From positions 1 to 52,461 of the forward strand of contig CASEBB010000008.1 of the NCBI GenBank assembly GCA_949286015.1: a DNA stretch of 52,461 nt, in the 5' to 3' direction. This document shows positions 16,652 through 25,405 of the stretch, piece after piece (within the stretch, counting starts at the first letter, position 1; every line of letters starts with the position of its first letter). The notes under the pieces were generated by a model. It was not told where the DNA came from and searched no databases. It was given only the letters and a program-made list of their open reading frames with translations. Made by a program: the position numbers and the translations under genes. The DNA comes from an uncultured Succinivibrionaceae bacterium. Its GTDB lineage: Bacteria; Pseudomonadota; Gammaproteobacteria; Enterobacterales; Succinivibrionaceae.

Positions 16652-18007
16652 ATGAACCTGCTAAACATTATTCGCGGCTTCGATGGTGAGCTCTACGATT
16701 ACTTTGAAAAGGAGTTAGAGCGTCAGTTCTACTCTCTCTCCTTTATCCCTGACGAGAACAGTATCTCTCCATTATGCTCGGCGACCATGGGCAATGTGCT
16801 CATTAATGCCCAGAAAAACAGTGCTTTTGCGCAGCAGAAGACACTGGAGCAATTAGCAGCAGAGCGTATCTGTAATCTGTTTGATGGTGAGTACGCTAAC
16901 GTCAAGTCCATTACCATTGAGGCGGCCTCGCGCGTGGTGTTCCAAGCCTTGGTCGAGCGTGGTGATGTGGTGATGTCGCTTGACCTGCGTAAAAAAGAGC
17001 ACTGCAACAGCGAGTCGCTGGCTTATCGCTTTGTCAATTTCGGTATCGATCCGCAGACCCAGCACTTAGACTTAGATGCGATTGCGAAACAAGCGCGAGA
17101 GATGCAGCCACGCTTGCTGATCGTCTCACCAATCAACTATCCACAGACTATTGATTACGAGCGCTTAGCAGATATTGCCCATGAAGTAGGGGCGGTGCTG
17201 TGGTGCGATATCTCGCAGGTGGCAGGCTTAGTCACTGCCGGTGTGATTCAGTCGCCATTGCCACATGCTGACATCGTGACCTTTACGATGCAGGGTGCGT
17301 TACAGGGCCCACGCTGCTCGGTGATCATATGCAAGAACAAGTACTCGATTGCTATTGAGCGTGCTTCGTTAAGCTATGGTCACAGCACCTTAGGCTCGTC
17401 GGAGCTGGCGACCTTATGCGTGCGTATCCGTGAGATGCAAACGGATGAGTACCAGCAATATTGCCAAGCGGTAATTGAAAACGCTACGGCCTTAGCAGCG
17501 GGCTTAAAAGAGGGCGGCATGTCCTTAATTGGCGGCGGTACGGAGTCACACTTTGTCGTGATTGACGCCAAGAGCTGTGCACTGTCGGCTCGTGGTGCCT
17601 TAGAGAGCCTTGCTGATTGCGGCATTTCGGTGCGTAACTGCCAAGTGCTGACGGGTAACCCTGAAATTAAGTTTGATGCGGTACGCTTCTCGACGCTGCC
17701 GGTGACCACGCGTGGCATGCGTGCTGATCAGCTGCATAAGTTAGGTCTGTTTATCGGTAAGTACTTGGCAAACCCAAGCACAGAGAACGAGCATGCACTG
17801 CAGCAGCTGGTACGTGACATGACGGTGGTTTTACCACTGTTTAATGGCAAGTGGCTGTGCGATGTGGTTAAGCAGAACTTAGAGCAGAGCAACTACTTTA
17901 GTGGTCAGTCTGACAGTACTAACCTTGCTGATCGCTCGCGTTTATCGCGTATTGTGCACAAGGCAGGACAGGTACTGCATCATGACCATGGCCATGAGCA
18001 CTCTTAG
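16652..18007 (+). CDS. Serine hydroxymethyltransferase homologue lacking the PLP lysine
   Basis: The 451-residue protein follows GlyA from end to end. It begins MNLLNIIRGFDGELYDYFEKE and continues with LFDGEYANV, the Asp-containing LWCDISQVAGLV, HADIVT, GPRC and the carboxylate-binding Arg in AVRFSTLPVTTRG. In GlyA the cofactor lysine sits in TTTTHKTLAGP; here the aligned segment is TFTMQGALQGP, so His-Lys becomes Gln-Gly. The YPGKRYYGG active-site loop is also missing. It is therefore probably unable to form the PLP Schiff base and is likely a pseudoenzyme. The C-terminus is His-rich (HHDHGHEHS). A TTG-started frame from 16610 adds 14 residues that do not match GlyA. A terminator follows. 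Confidence 0.85.
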   Translation: MNLLNIIRGFDGELYDYFEKELERQFYSLSFIPDENSISPLCSATMGNVLINAQKNSAFAQQKTLEQLAAERICNLFDGEYANVKSITIEAASRVVFQALVERGDVVMSLDLRKKEHCNSESLAYRFVNFGIDPQTQHLDLDAIAKQAREMQPRLLIVSPINYPQTIDYERLADIAHEVGAVLWCDISQVAGLVTAGVIQSPLPHADIVTFTMQGALQGPRCSVIICKNKYSIAIERASLSYGHSTLGSSELATLCVRIREMQTDEYQQYCQAVIENATALAAGLKEGGMSLIGGGTESHFVVIDAKSCALSARGALESLADCGISVRNCQVLTGNPEIKFDAVRFSTLPVTTRGMRADQLHKLGLFIGKYLANPSTENEHALQQLVRDMTVVLPLFNGKWLCDVVKQNLEQSNYFSGQSDSTNLADRSRLSRIVHKAGQVLHHDHGHEHS

Positions 18008-18082
18008 CAAGTTAGCGTAAGCGCTGCCACGGGTAGGGTAGGGAGTATTAATCCCGAGCCTGCCAGTGCTTAAGGTCTCACC

Positions 18083-18121
18083 AAAGGGCTGAAATCTCGG
18101 AGTGGGGTTTCGGCCTTTTTC
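18083..18121 (+). terminator. Rho-independent terminator after the SHMT homologue
   Basis: The arms AGGGCTGAAATC and GGGTTTCGGCC pair around a short loop and are followed by TTTTT. Confidence 0.65.
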
Positions 18122-18204
18122 GTCTTTGTGGAGCACGGGCAATTGCCGCTGGTGCTCAGCGCTCCCCTGTGCTGTGGTTAGCAGCGCCCGCCCCAGCCAA
18201 TCAC

Positions 18205-18398
18205 CATACCTGCGAATCTAAGAGGTAACAGTGCCACTCCGAGCGGCAGACACTTATCCCTCAGGGTGGTTAAGATGCGCCAAAGCAGCTTGTCAGCGCT
18301 ATAGCTGCCATTTGTAGCACTAATCCCCACAGGGCATGGATGCACACCAAGAGAAGAGCTCACCATAGAGCCATGTTGGTGTTAAGTTCGTGGGGAAG
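18205..18398 (+). repeat. Intergenic repeat R2, copy 1
   Basis: It starts CATACCTGCGAATCTAAG and ends TTAAGTTCGTGGGGAAG, which are imperfect inverted ends. Its interior (CCCTCAGGGTGGTTAAGATG, AAGCAGCTTGT, GCACCAAGAG-like) aligns along its whole length with the reverse complement of the copy at 50884-51068. The right tip is degenerate and I cannot define a target duplication. Confidence 0.75.
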
Positions 18399-18423
18399 GC
18401 AATCCCGCGTCAGCTTGCCTCTT

Positions 18424-18577
18424 GGGAACAACTGACTTAATAGATGACGGCCTTAAAGGTAAGCAGGCGTGCCCAATCTTAAGCTTGGCTAAAGCTCGCC
18501 TGCACCTTTTATTTCGAGGTAAGGACGCTACCACCTCTTAAACTTTCCTGCGTCACTTATGAGATCACTCATTCCTT
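18424..18577 (-). repeat. Intergenic repeat R1, copy 4
   Basis: The left end GGGAACAACTGACTTAATAG and the right end CACTTATGAGATCACTCATT give the clearest view of the family's imperfect inverted termini. The core is CACCTTTTATTTCGAGGT. It follows R2 copy 1 after 25 bases. Confidence 0.8.
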
Positions 18578-18689
18578 GGACACGCCTTATAGCCAGCTTA
18601 CATGTCCCGCTGCTGTAGTTGCTGCCACTTTGCTGTACTGCACTGTGCTCCACGCTCTGCGCTCCTTGCGCGCCTCTTATTCAGCGGAC

Positions 18690-18716
18690 TCGCTTCTTCT
18701 TCTTCTTCTTCTTCTT
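18690..18716 (+). repeat. CTT trinucleotide run
   Basis: About eight CTT units are followed by CAGCAGCAGCAG. It is noncoding in any frame I can support. Confidence 0.6.
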
Positions 18717-18799
18717 CGTCAGCAGCAGCAGCTGCGCTTCCTCTCCTGTCAGCACACCCCAGCCACTACCTTTTCCGGCATACCGCATCTTCGCTCTTG

Positions 18800-19145
18800 T
18801 TTGCATGATTTTGCTGCAAAAATGTAAGAAAAATGCAAAGTTATGCAAAATAATGTTGATAAATGCAACGATTTTAAGCCCAAAATCCCGCTAAAATACA
18901 GCTTTTTCCTGCGTTTCAGTGGGCGATGGTCACTGCAAAATTTGCATAACACTTTGCAGAGATTGTCTAGTGCTTTGCGTTATTGCTGCAAAACTTTTTT
19001 CAAAAATTGATGCTACCTCTCATTTTTGACATAAAGTTCTGCCCTCTTTTTCGGTGTTATGGCACAATTAAACCCAAGTTAAGTTCATTGCAAAAGTTTG
19101 CAGAATACGCTGCTTAGTTTGCATTGTTTGCAAACGTTTGCAGCA
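18800..19145 (+). promoter_or_regulatory. AT-rich dusA leader with many GCAAA/TTTGC sites
   Basis: This AT-rich patch stands out from its surroundings. It contains well over ten TGCAAA or TTTGCA motifs. Three form palindromes: TGCAAAATTTGCA (18934-18946), GCAAAAGTTTGC (19090-19101) and the perfect GCAAACGTTTGC (19130-19141). The last is the core of the E. coli PurR operator and a general LacI/GalR-family half-site arrangement. The last two are centred 40 bases apart, about four helical turns. They lie upstream of dusA. That they are operators is inference. Confidence 0.5.
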
Positions 19146-19357
19146 AAGCCTCAAGCAACGCCCGCTCGGCTTGAGCGCAGACTAAGGAGCGGAGCACCAG
19201 ATTCTTGTGAGGGGAGGTTGCAAGCTACACAGAGGTCAGAGCAAGGCCAGCTCTTGTTCTTGCTGGTAAACTAAGCGCTTTTGAGGCATAGCCTCTTGAG
19301 ATCCACCGCTTTATGCCGGTGATGCGTTCTCATCGCCCCTGACTCGTAAAGATTCCT

Positions 19358-20560
19358 ATGAATTGCAACTTAAACTCGCATTTACCCCATGCCTTCACGG
19401 TTTTAGCGGCCGCTGCTAGCACGCCACAGGCTGGCGGCGCCTCTGAGACCGTGCAGGCTGCCAGTGTTGCTGCCACCACCACCACTGCCACTGCTACCAG
19501 TGGTCAGCAAAGTGATAGCGCCAGCACACCTGCAGCCACCACCGCTTTTTTACCGGCAGAGCGCTTTGCGGTAGCGCCTATGGTCGATGTCACCGACAGT
19601 GTGTTTCGCCGTATGGCGCGTCTCTTTTCCCGCAGAGCCATGCTCTATACGGAAATGATTGCCACCGAGGCGGTATTGCACGGGCGTACTAACCTCTTGG
19701 ACTTTACCCCACAAGAGGCGCCTGTCTGCTTGCAATTAGGTGGCAGTGAGCCCCGTAAGCTCTATGAGGCCGCACGTATTGGTGCCAGCCGTGGTTATAC
19801 CGCGCTCAACTTAAATGCCGGTTGCCCCTCAGATAAAGTGCAGAGTGGAAACTTTGGCGCCATCTTAATGAAGACGCCACCACTGATCGCACAGTGCTAC
19901 CAAGCCATGCAAGAGGGAGTAGCGGCCGCTTTAGGTAATGTCCCTGATGCTCCCGCCGTACCGGTGAGCGTTAAGACGCGCATTGGTGTGGATGACCTCG
20001 ACTCTGAAGAGTTTACCTTTAAGCTCATTGATACCATTTACCAAGCGGGATGCCGCCACGTGATCATCCATGCCCGTAAAGCGTGGTTGCACGGCCTCTC
20101 GCCTAAAGAAAATCGCACGGTGCCACCGCTTGATTATGAGCGCGTGTATGCCATTAAGGCCGCTTACCCTGACCTGTTTGTCACGATCAATGGTGGTATC
20201 ACTACCATTGACGCTTGCACAGAGCAGCTTAAAAAGGTCGACGGCGTAATGCTCGGCCGTGCGGTGGTGGATAACCCTTTTATTTTGACCAAAGTAGATC
20301 GCGAGATCTTTGGTGATCAGGATGCTCCTGAGCTCACTGCTGATGACCTCATTGCTCCTTTGTGTGACTTAGGCGCACAGCTGCAAGCGGAGGGTAAAGC
20401 AGTACATTTCCTTTATCGCCATGTGTTAGGCCTCTTTATGGGCCGCAGTGGAGCACGCTTATACCGGCGCTACTTAAGTGAGCACATGACGAAAAAGGGA
20501 GCTTCTGCTCAGGTGTTACAAGAGGCGTATCAAGCCATGCTTGGCGCGGCTAACCCTTAA
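19358..20560 (+). CDS. dusA: tRNA-dihydrouridine(20/20a) synthase DusA
   Basis: This is a flavin enzyme that reduces uridine 20/20a in the tRNA D-loop. The DusA subtype is shown by FAVAPMVDVTDSVFRRM, LLYTEM-like MLYTEMIATEAVLHG, the catalytic Cys in LNAGCPSDKV, and especially IHARKAWLHGLSPKENR followed by PPLDYERVY. The C-terminal helical domain (HVLGLFMGRSGARLYRRYLSE, written in parts: HVLGLF, RRYLSE) is complete. About 65 N-terminal residues rich in Ala, Thr and Ser precede the enzyme and have no counterpart in E. coli DusA. Whether translation really begins at 19358 or nearer the domain (about 19550) is uncertain, as no strong Shine-Dalgarno is seen. The leader carries PurR-like palindromes. 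Confidence 0.93.
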   Translation: MNCNLNSHLPHAFTVLAAAASTPQAGGASETVQAASVAATTTTATATSGQQSDSASTPAATTAFLPAERFAVAPMVDVTDSVFRRMARLFSRRAMLYTEMIATEAVLHGRTNLLDFTPQEAPVCLQLGGSEPRKLYEAARIGASRGYTALNLNAGCPSDKVQSGNFGAILMKTPPLIAQCYQAMQEGVAAALGNVPDAPAVPVSVKTRIGVDDLDSEEFTFKLIDTIYQAGCRHVIIHARKAWLHGLSPKENRTVPPLDYERVYAIKAAYPDLFVTINGGITTIDACTEQLKKVDGVMLGRAVVDNPFILTKVDREIFGDQDAPELTADDLIAPLCDLGAQLQAEGKAVHFLYRHVLGLFMGRSGARLYRRYLSEHMTKKGASAQVLQEAYQAMLGAANP

Positions 20561-20887
20561 TTCCCTTAAGTGGGGTGTTCACACTTCTCAAGAGCAGTGC
20601 ATTGCAGTGCATTGCATGGCAGTGCTCTAAAGCGCAGCAATCTTAGGAGGCGCCAAGTAAGCTGACACAGTGTTATAGCTAGGAGTTATCGGGCTAAAAT
20701 AAAGCATGTGCTCTTTAGTGCGGGCCTGACGTCAAAGGGCTAACCCTGAGGCGTCAAAACGTCACTTAGCTTAGTTTAGCTGTGCCGCGCTTAGCTGTCA
20801 GCTTGAAGCTGCGCTCACGCTAAGCTGCGCTTTGCTTTGCTGTGCTGTGCTTTTAGCTTTTCACTTGCTGCCTTCTGAGGTAAAACC
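20561..20887. other. Intergenic region with hairpin and short tandem motifs
   Basis: AGAGCAGTGCATTGCA and TGCATGGCAGTGCTCT (about 20590-20630) form a hairpin containing the direct repeat AGTGCATTGC, but there is no T-run. Bases 20765-20860 are rich in GCTTAGCT/GCTTTGCT units of unclear meaning. Confidence 0.4.
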
Positions 20888-21757
20888 ATGGTGCTGAACA
20901 TCAATAGCTGTGTCGAGCTCAACAATGGCGTCAAGATGCCTTATCTGGGCTTAGGTGTGTTTCGCTCACCTGCCGGAGAAGTGACCCGCTCGGCGGTGCG
21001 CACGGCTTTAGAGAATGGCTACCGTATGGTGGATACCGCTCGTATCTACTGTAATGAGCGCTCAGTCGGCCGTGGTCTTCAAGATTCCGCCCTGCCTCGT
21101 GAGCAGTACTTCGTGACTACGAAGCTGTGGAAGAGTGATTGGTCTAATCCGCGTCAGGGCCTTGAGCAATCCCTTGAGCGCTTACAGCTTGATTACGTCG
21201 ACCTCTACTTGCTGCACTGGCCTTTTAAGGGCTTTGCGCAGGCTTATCTGGAGCTGGAAAAGCTGCAACAAGAGGGCTTGTGCCGTGCTATTGGTGTCTC
21301 GAATTTTAAGATTCACCATTTAGAAGAGCTCAAGGCAGCCGGAGCGACGGTGGTACCACAGGTAAATCAGGTGGAATGCCACCCACAAAACTCCGAAGAC
21401 GCGCTCTTGCACTACTGCCGCCAACACGGCATCGTCTTAGAGGCGTACTCGCCTTTAGGCGGTGAGGGCCAAAGCCTGATCGGCGATCCACGCATTCAAT
21501 CGCTGGCGGATTACTTAAAGGTAACCCCAGCGCAAGTGCTGCTACGTTGGAATATCCAGCGTGGCGTAGTGGTGATTCCTAAGTCGGTACACGCGCAGCG
21601 TATCTTGGAGAACTCACAGCTCTTTGGCTTTGAGTTAAGCCAAGATGATATGGACACCATTGCCAGCATCAATACCAATTTCCGTCGTGCATTTGATTCT
21701 GATCGCATTGACCAGCGGCCAGAATCAACCTTCCCCAAGATTGTTGATGAGGAGTAG
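20888..21757 (+). CDS. Aldo/keto reductase
   Basis: The 289-residue cytosolic NADPH-dependent carbonyl reductase belongs to the 2,5-diketo-gluconate reductase (DkgA-like) branch. The catalytic tetrad is intact: Asp and Tyr in DTARIYCNE, Lys in FVTTKLWKSDW and His in YLLHWP. The cofactor-phosphate segment VVIPKSVH is present near residue 235. A GAGGT site precedes the ATG by six bases. The sugar kinase begins five bases after the stop, with its ribosome site inside this gene's last codons, so the two are probably co-translated. The substrate is not evident; a ketose or aldose fits the kinase partner. Confidence 0.92.
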   Translation: MVLNINSCVELNNGVKMPYLGLGVFRSPAGEVTRSAVRTALENGYRMVDTARIYCNERSVGRGLQDSALPREQYFVTTKLWKSDWSNPRQGLEQSLERLQLDYVDLYLLHWPFKGFAQAYLELEKLQQEGLCRAIGVSNFKIHHLEELKAAGATVVPQVNQVECHPQNSEDALLHYCRQHGIVLEAYSPLGGEGQSLIGDPRIQSLADYLKVTPAQVLLRWNIQRGVVVIPKSVHAQRILENSQLFGFELSQDDMDTIASINTNFRRAFDSDRIDQRPESTFPKIVDEE

Positions 21758-21762
21758 TTACT

Positions 21763-22710
21763 GTGGCCAGTGAGAAGCTCGTGTTCACCAATAAGCCAAT
21801 TACCTGTGTCGGCTTAGGTGAGATCTTATGGGATCTGTTGCCAGCAGGCCCACGTTTAGGTGGCGCCCCTGCAAACTTTACTTTCCATGCTAAGCAGATG
21901 GGCCTCGATTCGATGGCTGTCAGCTGCGTGGGCAATGATGAGTGGGGTGAAAAGGCTCTGAAGATCCTGCAAGAGCAGCAGGTGAAAACTCTGGTTTTCC
22001 GTTCCGATAAGAACACGGGTTATGTGCAGGCCTCTTTAAACGATCGTGGTGTGCCAACCTACGAATTCGCTTTAGACACCGCCTATGATCACATCCCATT
22101 AAATGATGAGATCATTGCTGTGGCCAAGAAGACCCAAGTGTGCTGCTTTGGCACGCTGGCGCAGCGTCAAGCCAACGGTGAGAGCCACAAGACCATTCTG
22201 GCTTTCTTAGAGGCGATGCCAGAGAAGTCCTTAAAGGTGTTTGATATCAACCTGCGTGAGAACTTCTTCAACCGTGATGTCATCACGGCTGGCCTTAACC
22301 GTTGCACCGCCTTTAAGTGCAATGATGACGAGCTGCCAGTGGTGTGCAAGCTCTTAGATACGCCAGAGATGACGCCAGTAGAGTTCTATGAGAAGGTGCT
22401 GCATAGCATCTTTGGCATCGAGCAATTTATCTACACCGCCGGTGAGCATGGCTCGGATATCTTCTACTATGGCGAGCACTCCTTTGTGCCAACCCCAAAG
22501 GTAGACGTGGTCGATACGGTTGGTGCTGGTGATTCCTTTACCGCTACCTTTGTTGGCTTAACAGTACAGGGTGTTGATTTCAAGGTAGCGCACAAGACTG
22601 CTGCTGATGTGGCGGCTTACGTGTGCACGCAAAATGGTGCCATGCCAGTGCTGAGCTCCGAGCTGTTAGAGCGCGTGCATTCGTTAGTGGCTGCCGCTGC
22701 TGCCTCCTAG
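21763..22710 (+). CDS. PfkB-family carbohydrate kinase (fructokinase-like)
   Basis: This ribokinase-superfamily kinase phosphorylates a sugar with ATP. Features are the N-terminal GLGEILWDLLP, the substrate-binding GGAPANFTFHAKQMG, DINLREN, and the C-terminal VDTVGAGDSFTATF, which holds the anion hole and catalytic Asp. The motif set is closest to bacterial fructokinases. The start is GTG, with GAGGAG overlapping the stop region of the upstream reductase. A two-gene operon is therefore likely: ketose/aldose interconversion followed by phosphorylation (inference). A clear terminator follows. Confidence 0.9.
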   Translation: MASEKLVFTNKPITCVGLGEILWDLLPAGPRLGGAPANFTFHAKQMGLDSMAVSCVGNDEWGEKALKILQEQQVKTLVFRSDKNTGYVQASLNDRGVPTYEFALDTAYDHIPLNDEIIAVAKKTQVCCFGTLAQRQANGESHKTILAFLEAMPEKSLKVFDINLRENFFNRDVITAGLNRCTAFKCNDDELPVVCKLLDTPEMTPVEFYEKVLHSIFGIEQFIYTAGEHGSDIFYYGEHSFVPTPKVDVVDTVGAGDSFTATFVGLTVQGVDFKVAHKTAADVAAYVCTQNGAMPVLSSELLERVHSLVAAAAAS

Positions 22711-22756
22711 GATCCATTCCTAACCTTAATTTCCTGCAAGCAAGATAGTAAGATAA

Positions 22757-22804
22757 GCCTCGTTCGGCCTTTGGTCTGAGACCACGGGCCAACGGGGCTT
22801 TTAT
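22757..22804 (+). terminator. Rho-independent terminator after the sugar kinase
   Basis: GCCTCGTTCGGCC pairs with GGCCAACGGGGC and a TTTT tract follows. Confidence 0.75.
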
Positions 22805-22828
22805 GTTTGTTTGCAGTGGGAGTGAAGC

Positions 22829-22942
22829 AGGTAACCTAAAAGCGCCTGACGGCGCCTTATCTCGAGAGTAGAGTCTGAGCAAACACCTACTCTCAGGGTA
22901 AAACACCTGCTTGTAGGCAGTTACCTCCTGTGAGATTACTCA
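22829..22942 (+). repeat. R1-related repeat, subtype b, copy 1
   Basis: It contains GCCTGACGGCGCCTTATCTC, GAGAGTAGAG, CAAACACCTACTCT and GGCAGTTACCTCCT. The copy at 36409 is nearly identical over about 100 bases. The CTCGAG core and the GAGATTACTC end link it to R1. Confidence 0.8.
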
Positions 22943-23153
22943 CGTGTCGCAAAAGCTGGTAGACACAGTACCATCTGGCAGGGAAAGAGACAGCAGCCTC
23001 CACAAGCAAGAGAGCACAGGCGTAGAGATAGGGTAGAAGAGAAGCTGGCGCAGAGGCAGCTAAAAGGCAGGAAAAGCAGGGGCGCAGGGAGCGCAGAGAA
23101 CGGGGAAGTGCTGGGAGTGAGGTGCAGGGAGTGAGAGCGCCGCAGGCAGGCGC

Positions 23154-24740
23154 TTAGATCTTGTCCTTGACGTAGTTTCTAAACAGCGCCGCCGTGTCTT
23201 TATTGGCAGCATCGCCCTTAGACTGACGCGCGTTGTGCGCTACACGCTTGCCAAAATTAGGCTGCTCCGTGGTGCGCGTCGCACGCTCTTGCAGGTGCCG
23301 CTTCAGCGTCGCACGGGTGACTGCCCCCTCATCGTCATCGTCTGCAGTGCCCTCGTCAGCATCACTGTCATCCGTGATGCCTGCGTTATAGGCCATGCTA
23401 TGTGCCCCAGCCGCAGCCTCGGTCGTGGCTGACGCTGCATCTGGCTGGTAGACCGTGCCATCTGGCATAAAGACGGTGCCGTCTGGCATGTACACACGGC
23501 CATCTGGGGTAAAGATGGTGCCGTCAGCCTTAAAGATGGTGCCATCTGGCGTAAAGGTAGTGCCGTCGGGACTGTAAATGGTGCCATCAGGGGCGTAGAT
23601 CGTACCGTCGGCAGTGTGGATGTTGCCCTGCTCATCGGTGTAGGAGCCGTCATTGCTGCTAGCATTGCCCGCTGCTGTCCCCATAGCATTATCAATGCGT
23701 GGGCGCGCATGACGGGCCGCTTGCTTCGACGCCTCTTCAGCGTTTGCCGCCTCATGTGACGCCGCTGACTGAGGAGCTGCCGTGCTGCCCTTAGCAGCTG
23801 GAGCAGCTGCAGCTGCAGTAGCACGCTCCTCAGGAGCATGCTGGGCAGCTTTAATGGTGGTGTCCTGAGACTGCGGCACGCTCTTAGCGCTCTGCGCACT
23901 ATGTGTGCTCTTTGCCGCCTTTTTGCCCTTAGCGGCACGCTTTGCTTGCGCCTTGGCTTTTGCGCCTCGCGCCTTAGACTTTGGCGCGTTTTCTTCGTCA
24001 GCTACAGCGTCCTCAGCGTCAAAGGCGTCATCCATGCGCGGCGCGCCCTTGTCGATATCAGGATCGCTATAATGACCAAAATCGATTTCCTCTACGCTGT
24101 CATAGTCAGCATAGAACTCGTCTTCCTCGCTGGCAGCAGCGGCAGCCTTAGCCGCAGCTTGGGCTTGCTCGTGCTTTTTGAGCACATCATTAAGACGGCT
24201 AAATCTCGATGGCGCAAAGAGCGACTTGGTAGGGGAGTTAGGCTTCTTGACTTCCTGCTGTACCTCAGGCTCTTTCTTGGTCTCCTTATAGCCCACAGGC
24301 TCAGGTAAGACACCAGAAAAGAGGGCATTGGCGGCAGCATCAGCGAGCTCCTTACCCGTAAGCTGAGGCAGGATAGCCTTACGCTCTGGCTCTTCACGGC
24401 GACGTACTGGTTTATAGGAAGCATTAAAGCGCTCCCATGCCTCGGCACGCTCTTGTTCTTTTCTCGCCTTGACTACCTCGGGTGGAATTTGTGGCAGCAC
24501 CAGCGGAATACGACGCGTGCGGCGGTGCTTTACTTGAGCATCATCTTCAGCGACAGCAGCTGCTTTTTTCTTAGACGCGCCACGACCACGTGAACCCTTG
24601 GTGGCTTTTGGGGAGTCTTTTTCTGCTGTCGTAGCTAGTTCTGTCTCGAAAACCATAGCCGAAGCTTGCAGTTCTTGCTCTAGCTCAGGATCGGGTACTT
24701 GCTCTTGCTTTTTGCGATTCTTGGCCATCTTGCTACTCAA
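23154..24740 (-). CDS. Disordered charged protein with heptad PDGT repeats
   Basis: The 528-residue protein has no recognised domain, signal peptide or membrane span. The N-terminus is basic (MAKNRKKQEQ; KGSRGRGASKKK). An acidic patch (EEDEFYADYDSVEEIDFGHYSD) and Lys/Ala-rich stretches occupy the middle. Residues near 372-435 hold nine tandem heptads of the type TIYxPDG (for example TIYAPDG, TIFTPDG, TVFMPDG). The C-terminal 60 residues (ATLKRHLQERATR, LFRNYVKDKI) look less disordered and may be helical. Translation may start at TTG 24740, which has AGAGGAG eleven bases upstream, or at ATG 24728. I cannot assign a function; a scaffold or nucleic-acid-associated role is only a guess. Confidence 0.75.
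   Translation of the reverse strand: MSSKMAKNRKKQEQVPDPELEQELQASAMVFETELATTAEKDSPKATKGSRGRGASKKKAAAVAEDDAQVKHRRTRRIPLVLPQIPPEVVKARKEQERAEAWERFNASYKPVRRREEPERKAILPQLTGKELADAAANALFSGVLPEPVGYKETKKEPEVQQEVKKPNSPTKSLFAPSRFSRLNDVLKKHEQAQAAAKAAAAASEEDEFYADYDSVEEIDFGHYSDPDIDKGAPRMDDAFDAEDAVADEENAPKSKARGAKAKAQAKRAAKGKKAAKSTHSAQSAKSVPQSQDTTIKAAQHAPEERATAAAAAPAAKGSTAAPQSAASHEAANAEEASKQAARHARPRIDNAMGTAAGNASSNDGSYTDEQGNIHTADGTIYAPDGTIYSPDGTTFTPDGTIFKADGTIFTPDGRVYMPDGTVFMPDGTVYQPDAASATTEAAAGAHSMAYNAGITDDSDADEGTADDDDEGAVTRATLKRHLQERATRTTEQPNFGKRVAHNARQSKGDAANKDTAALFRNYVKDKI
23436..23632 (-). repeat. 21-bp tandem coding repeat (nine heptads)
   Basis: Each 21-base unit encodes one (T/R)(I/V)(Y/F)xPDG heptad. 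The units differ from each other in several bases, so they are not recent slippage products. Confidence 0.8.
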
Positions 24741-25007
24741 AATACAGAAGACTCCTCTGATGCCGAGGAGGTAAGAGATAGTGGGGAGTTGCAGCTGTGC
24801 GCCAACAAGCGCTTAATGGAGAGCTATCTCTTGAGCAGGGGGTGCGCGCCGGTAGTGGCTAGCCCTACATGGCCACTATTGTAGCCATAATTAGGGAGTT
24901 TTGTCTCTGTAGCGTGTGAAATGCAGTGAAAAAACACCATACGCGCGGGTAAAGATAAGAGAGCGTTTCCCTCATGTGTGTGCACAGCTATTTGCCCTTA
25001 ACCTACC

Positions 25008-25082
25008 GCAGAGATACGTCGCGGTAACGACGCTTGCTGCTCCCTAGAGGTTTCTGCATCAAGGGGCTTAACACCACCTCAA
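25008..25082 (-). repeat. Intergenic repeat R3, copy 1
   Basis: On the minus strand it reads TTGATGCAGAAACC, then AGCAAGCGTCGTTACCGCG and ACGTATCTCTGCGGTAGG. The copies at 32305 and 36330 share these blocks. The rest of 24741-25405 shows no gene. Confidence 0.7.
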
Positions 25083-25405
25083 AGGCCGATTGTAAGCCAA
25101 CAACATAGGGGCAAATACTCTTAGGATCAAGGGAAAAACACTCGCCAAGAGAGTGGTGCGCAAGCGCAAGTGGTACTGGCTTCGGTGGTAGTTGCTGTCA
25201 GCACCAAGAGTAGTCCCAACCACACTGCAAGGAGCAAAGCGGGCAGAGTCTGAAGAGGGGGAGGGTTGCCACTTATTGGCAGTAAGCAGCGTGGTAGGTA
25301 GATTGGCCGGTAGGACGCAGTGCTGAGATGATATGCACAGTGCTCTGCGGTTAAGGACAGAGCACTGGGGGGAAGGTGGTCTTTGCGAGGGAAAGGACAC
25401 GTTTG

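Noticed and set aside
18800..19145. AT-rich motif cluster as a replication origin
   Set aside because: TTATGCAAA resembles DnaA boxes only loosely (7 of 9), there is no consensus TTATCCACA, and no dnaA/dnaN/gidA neighbours occur.
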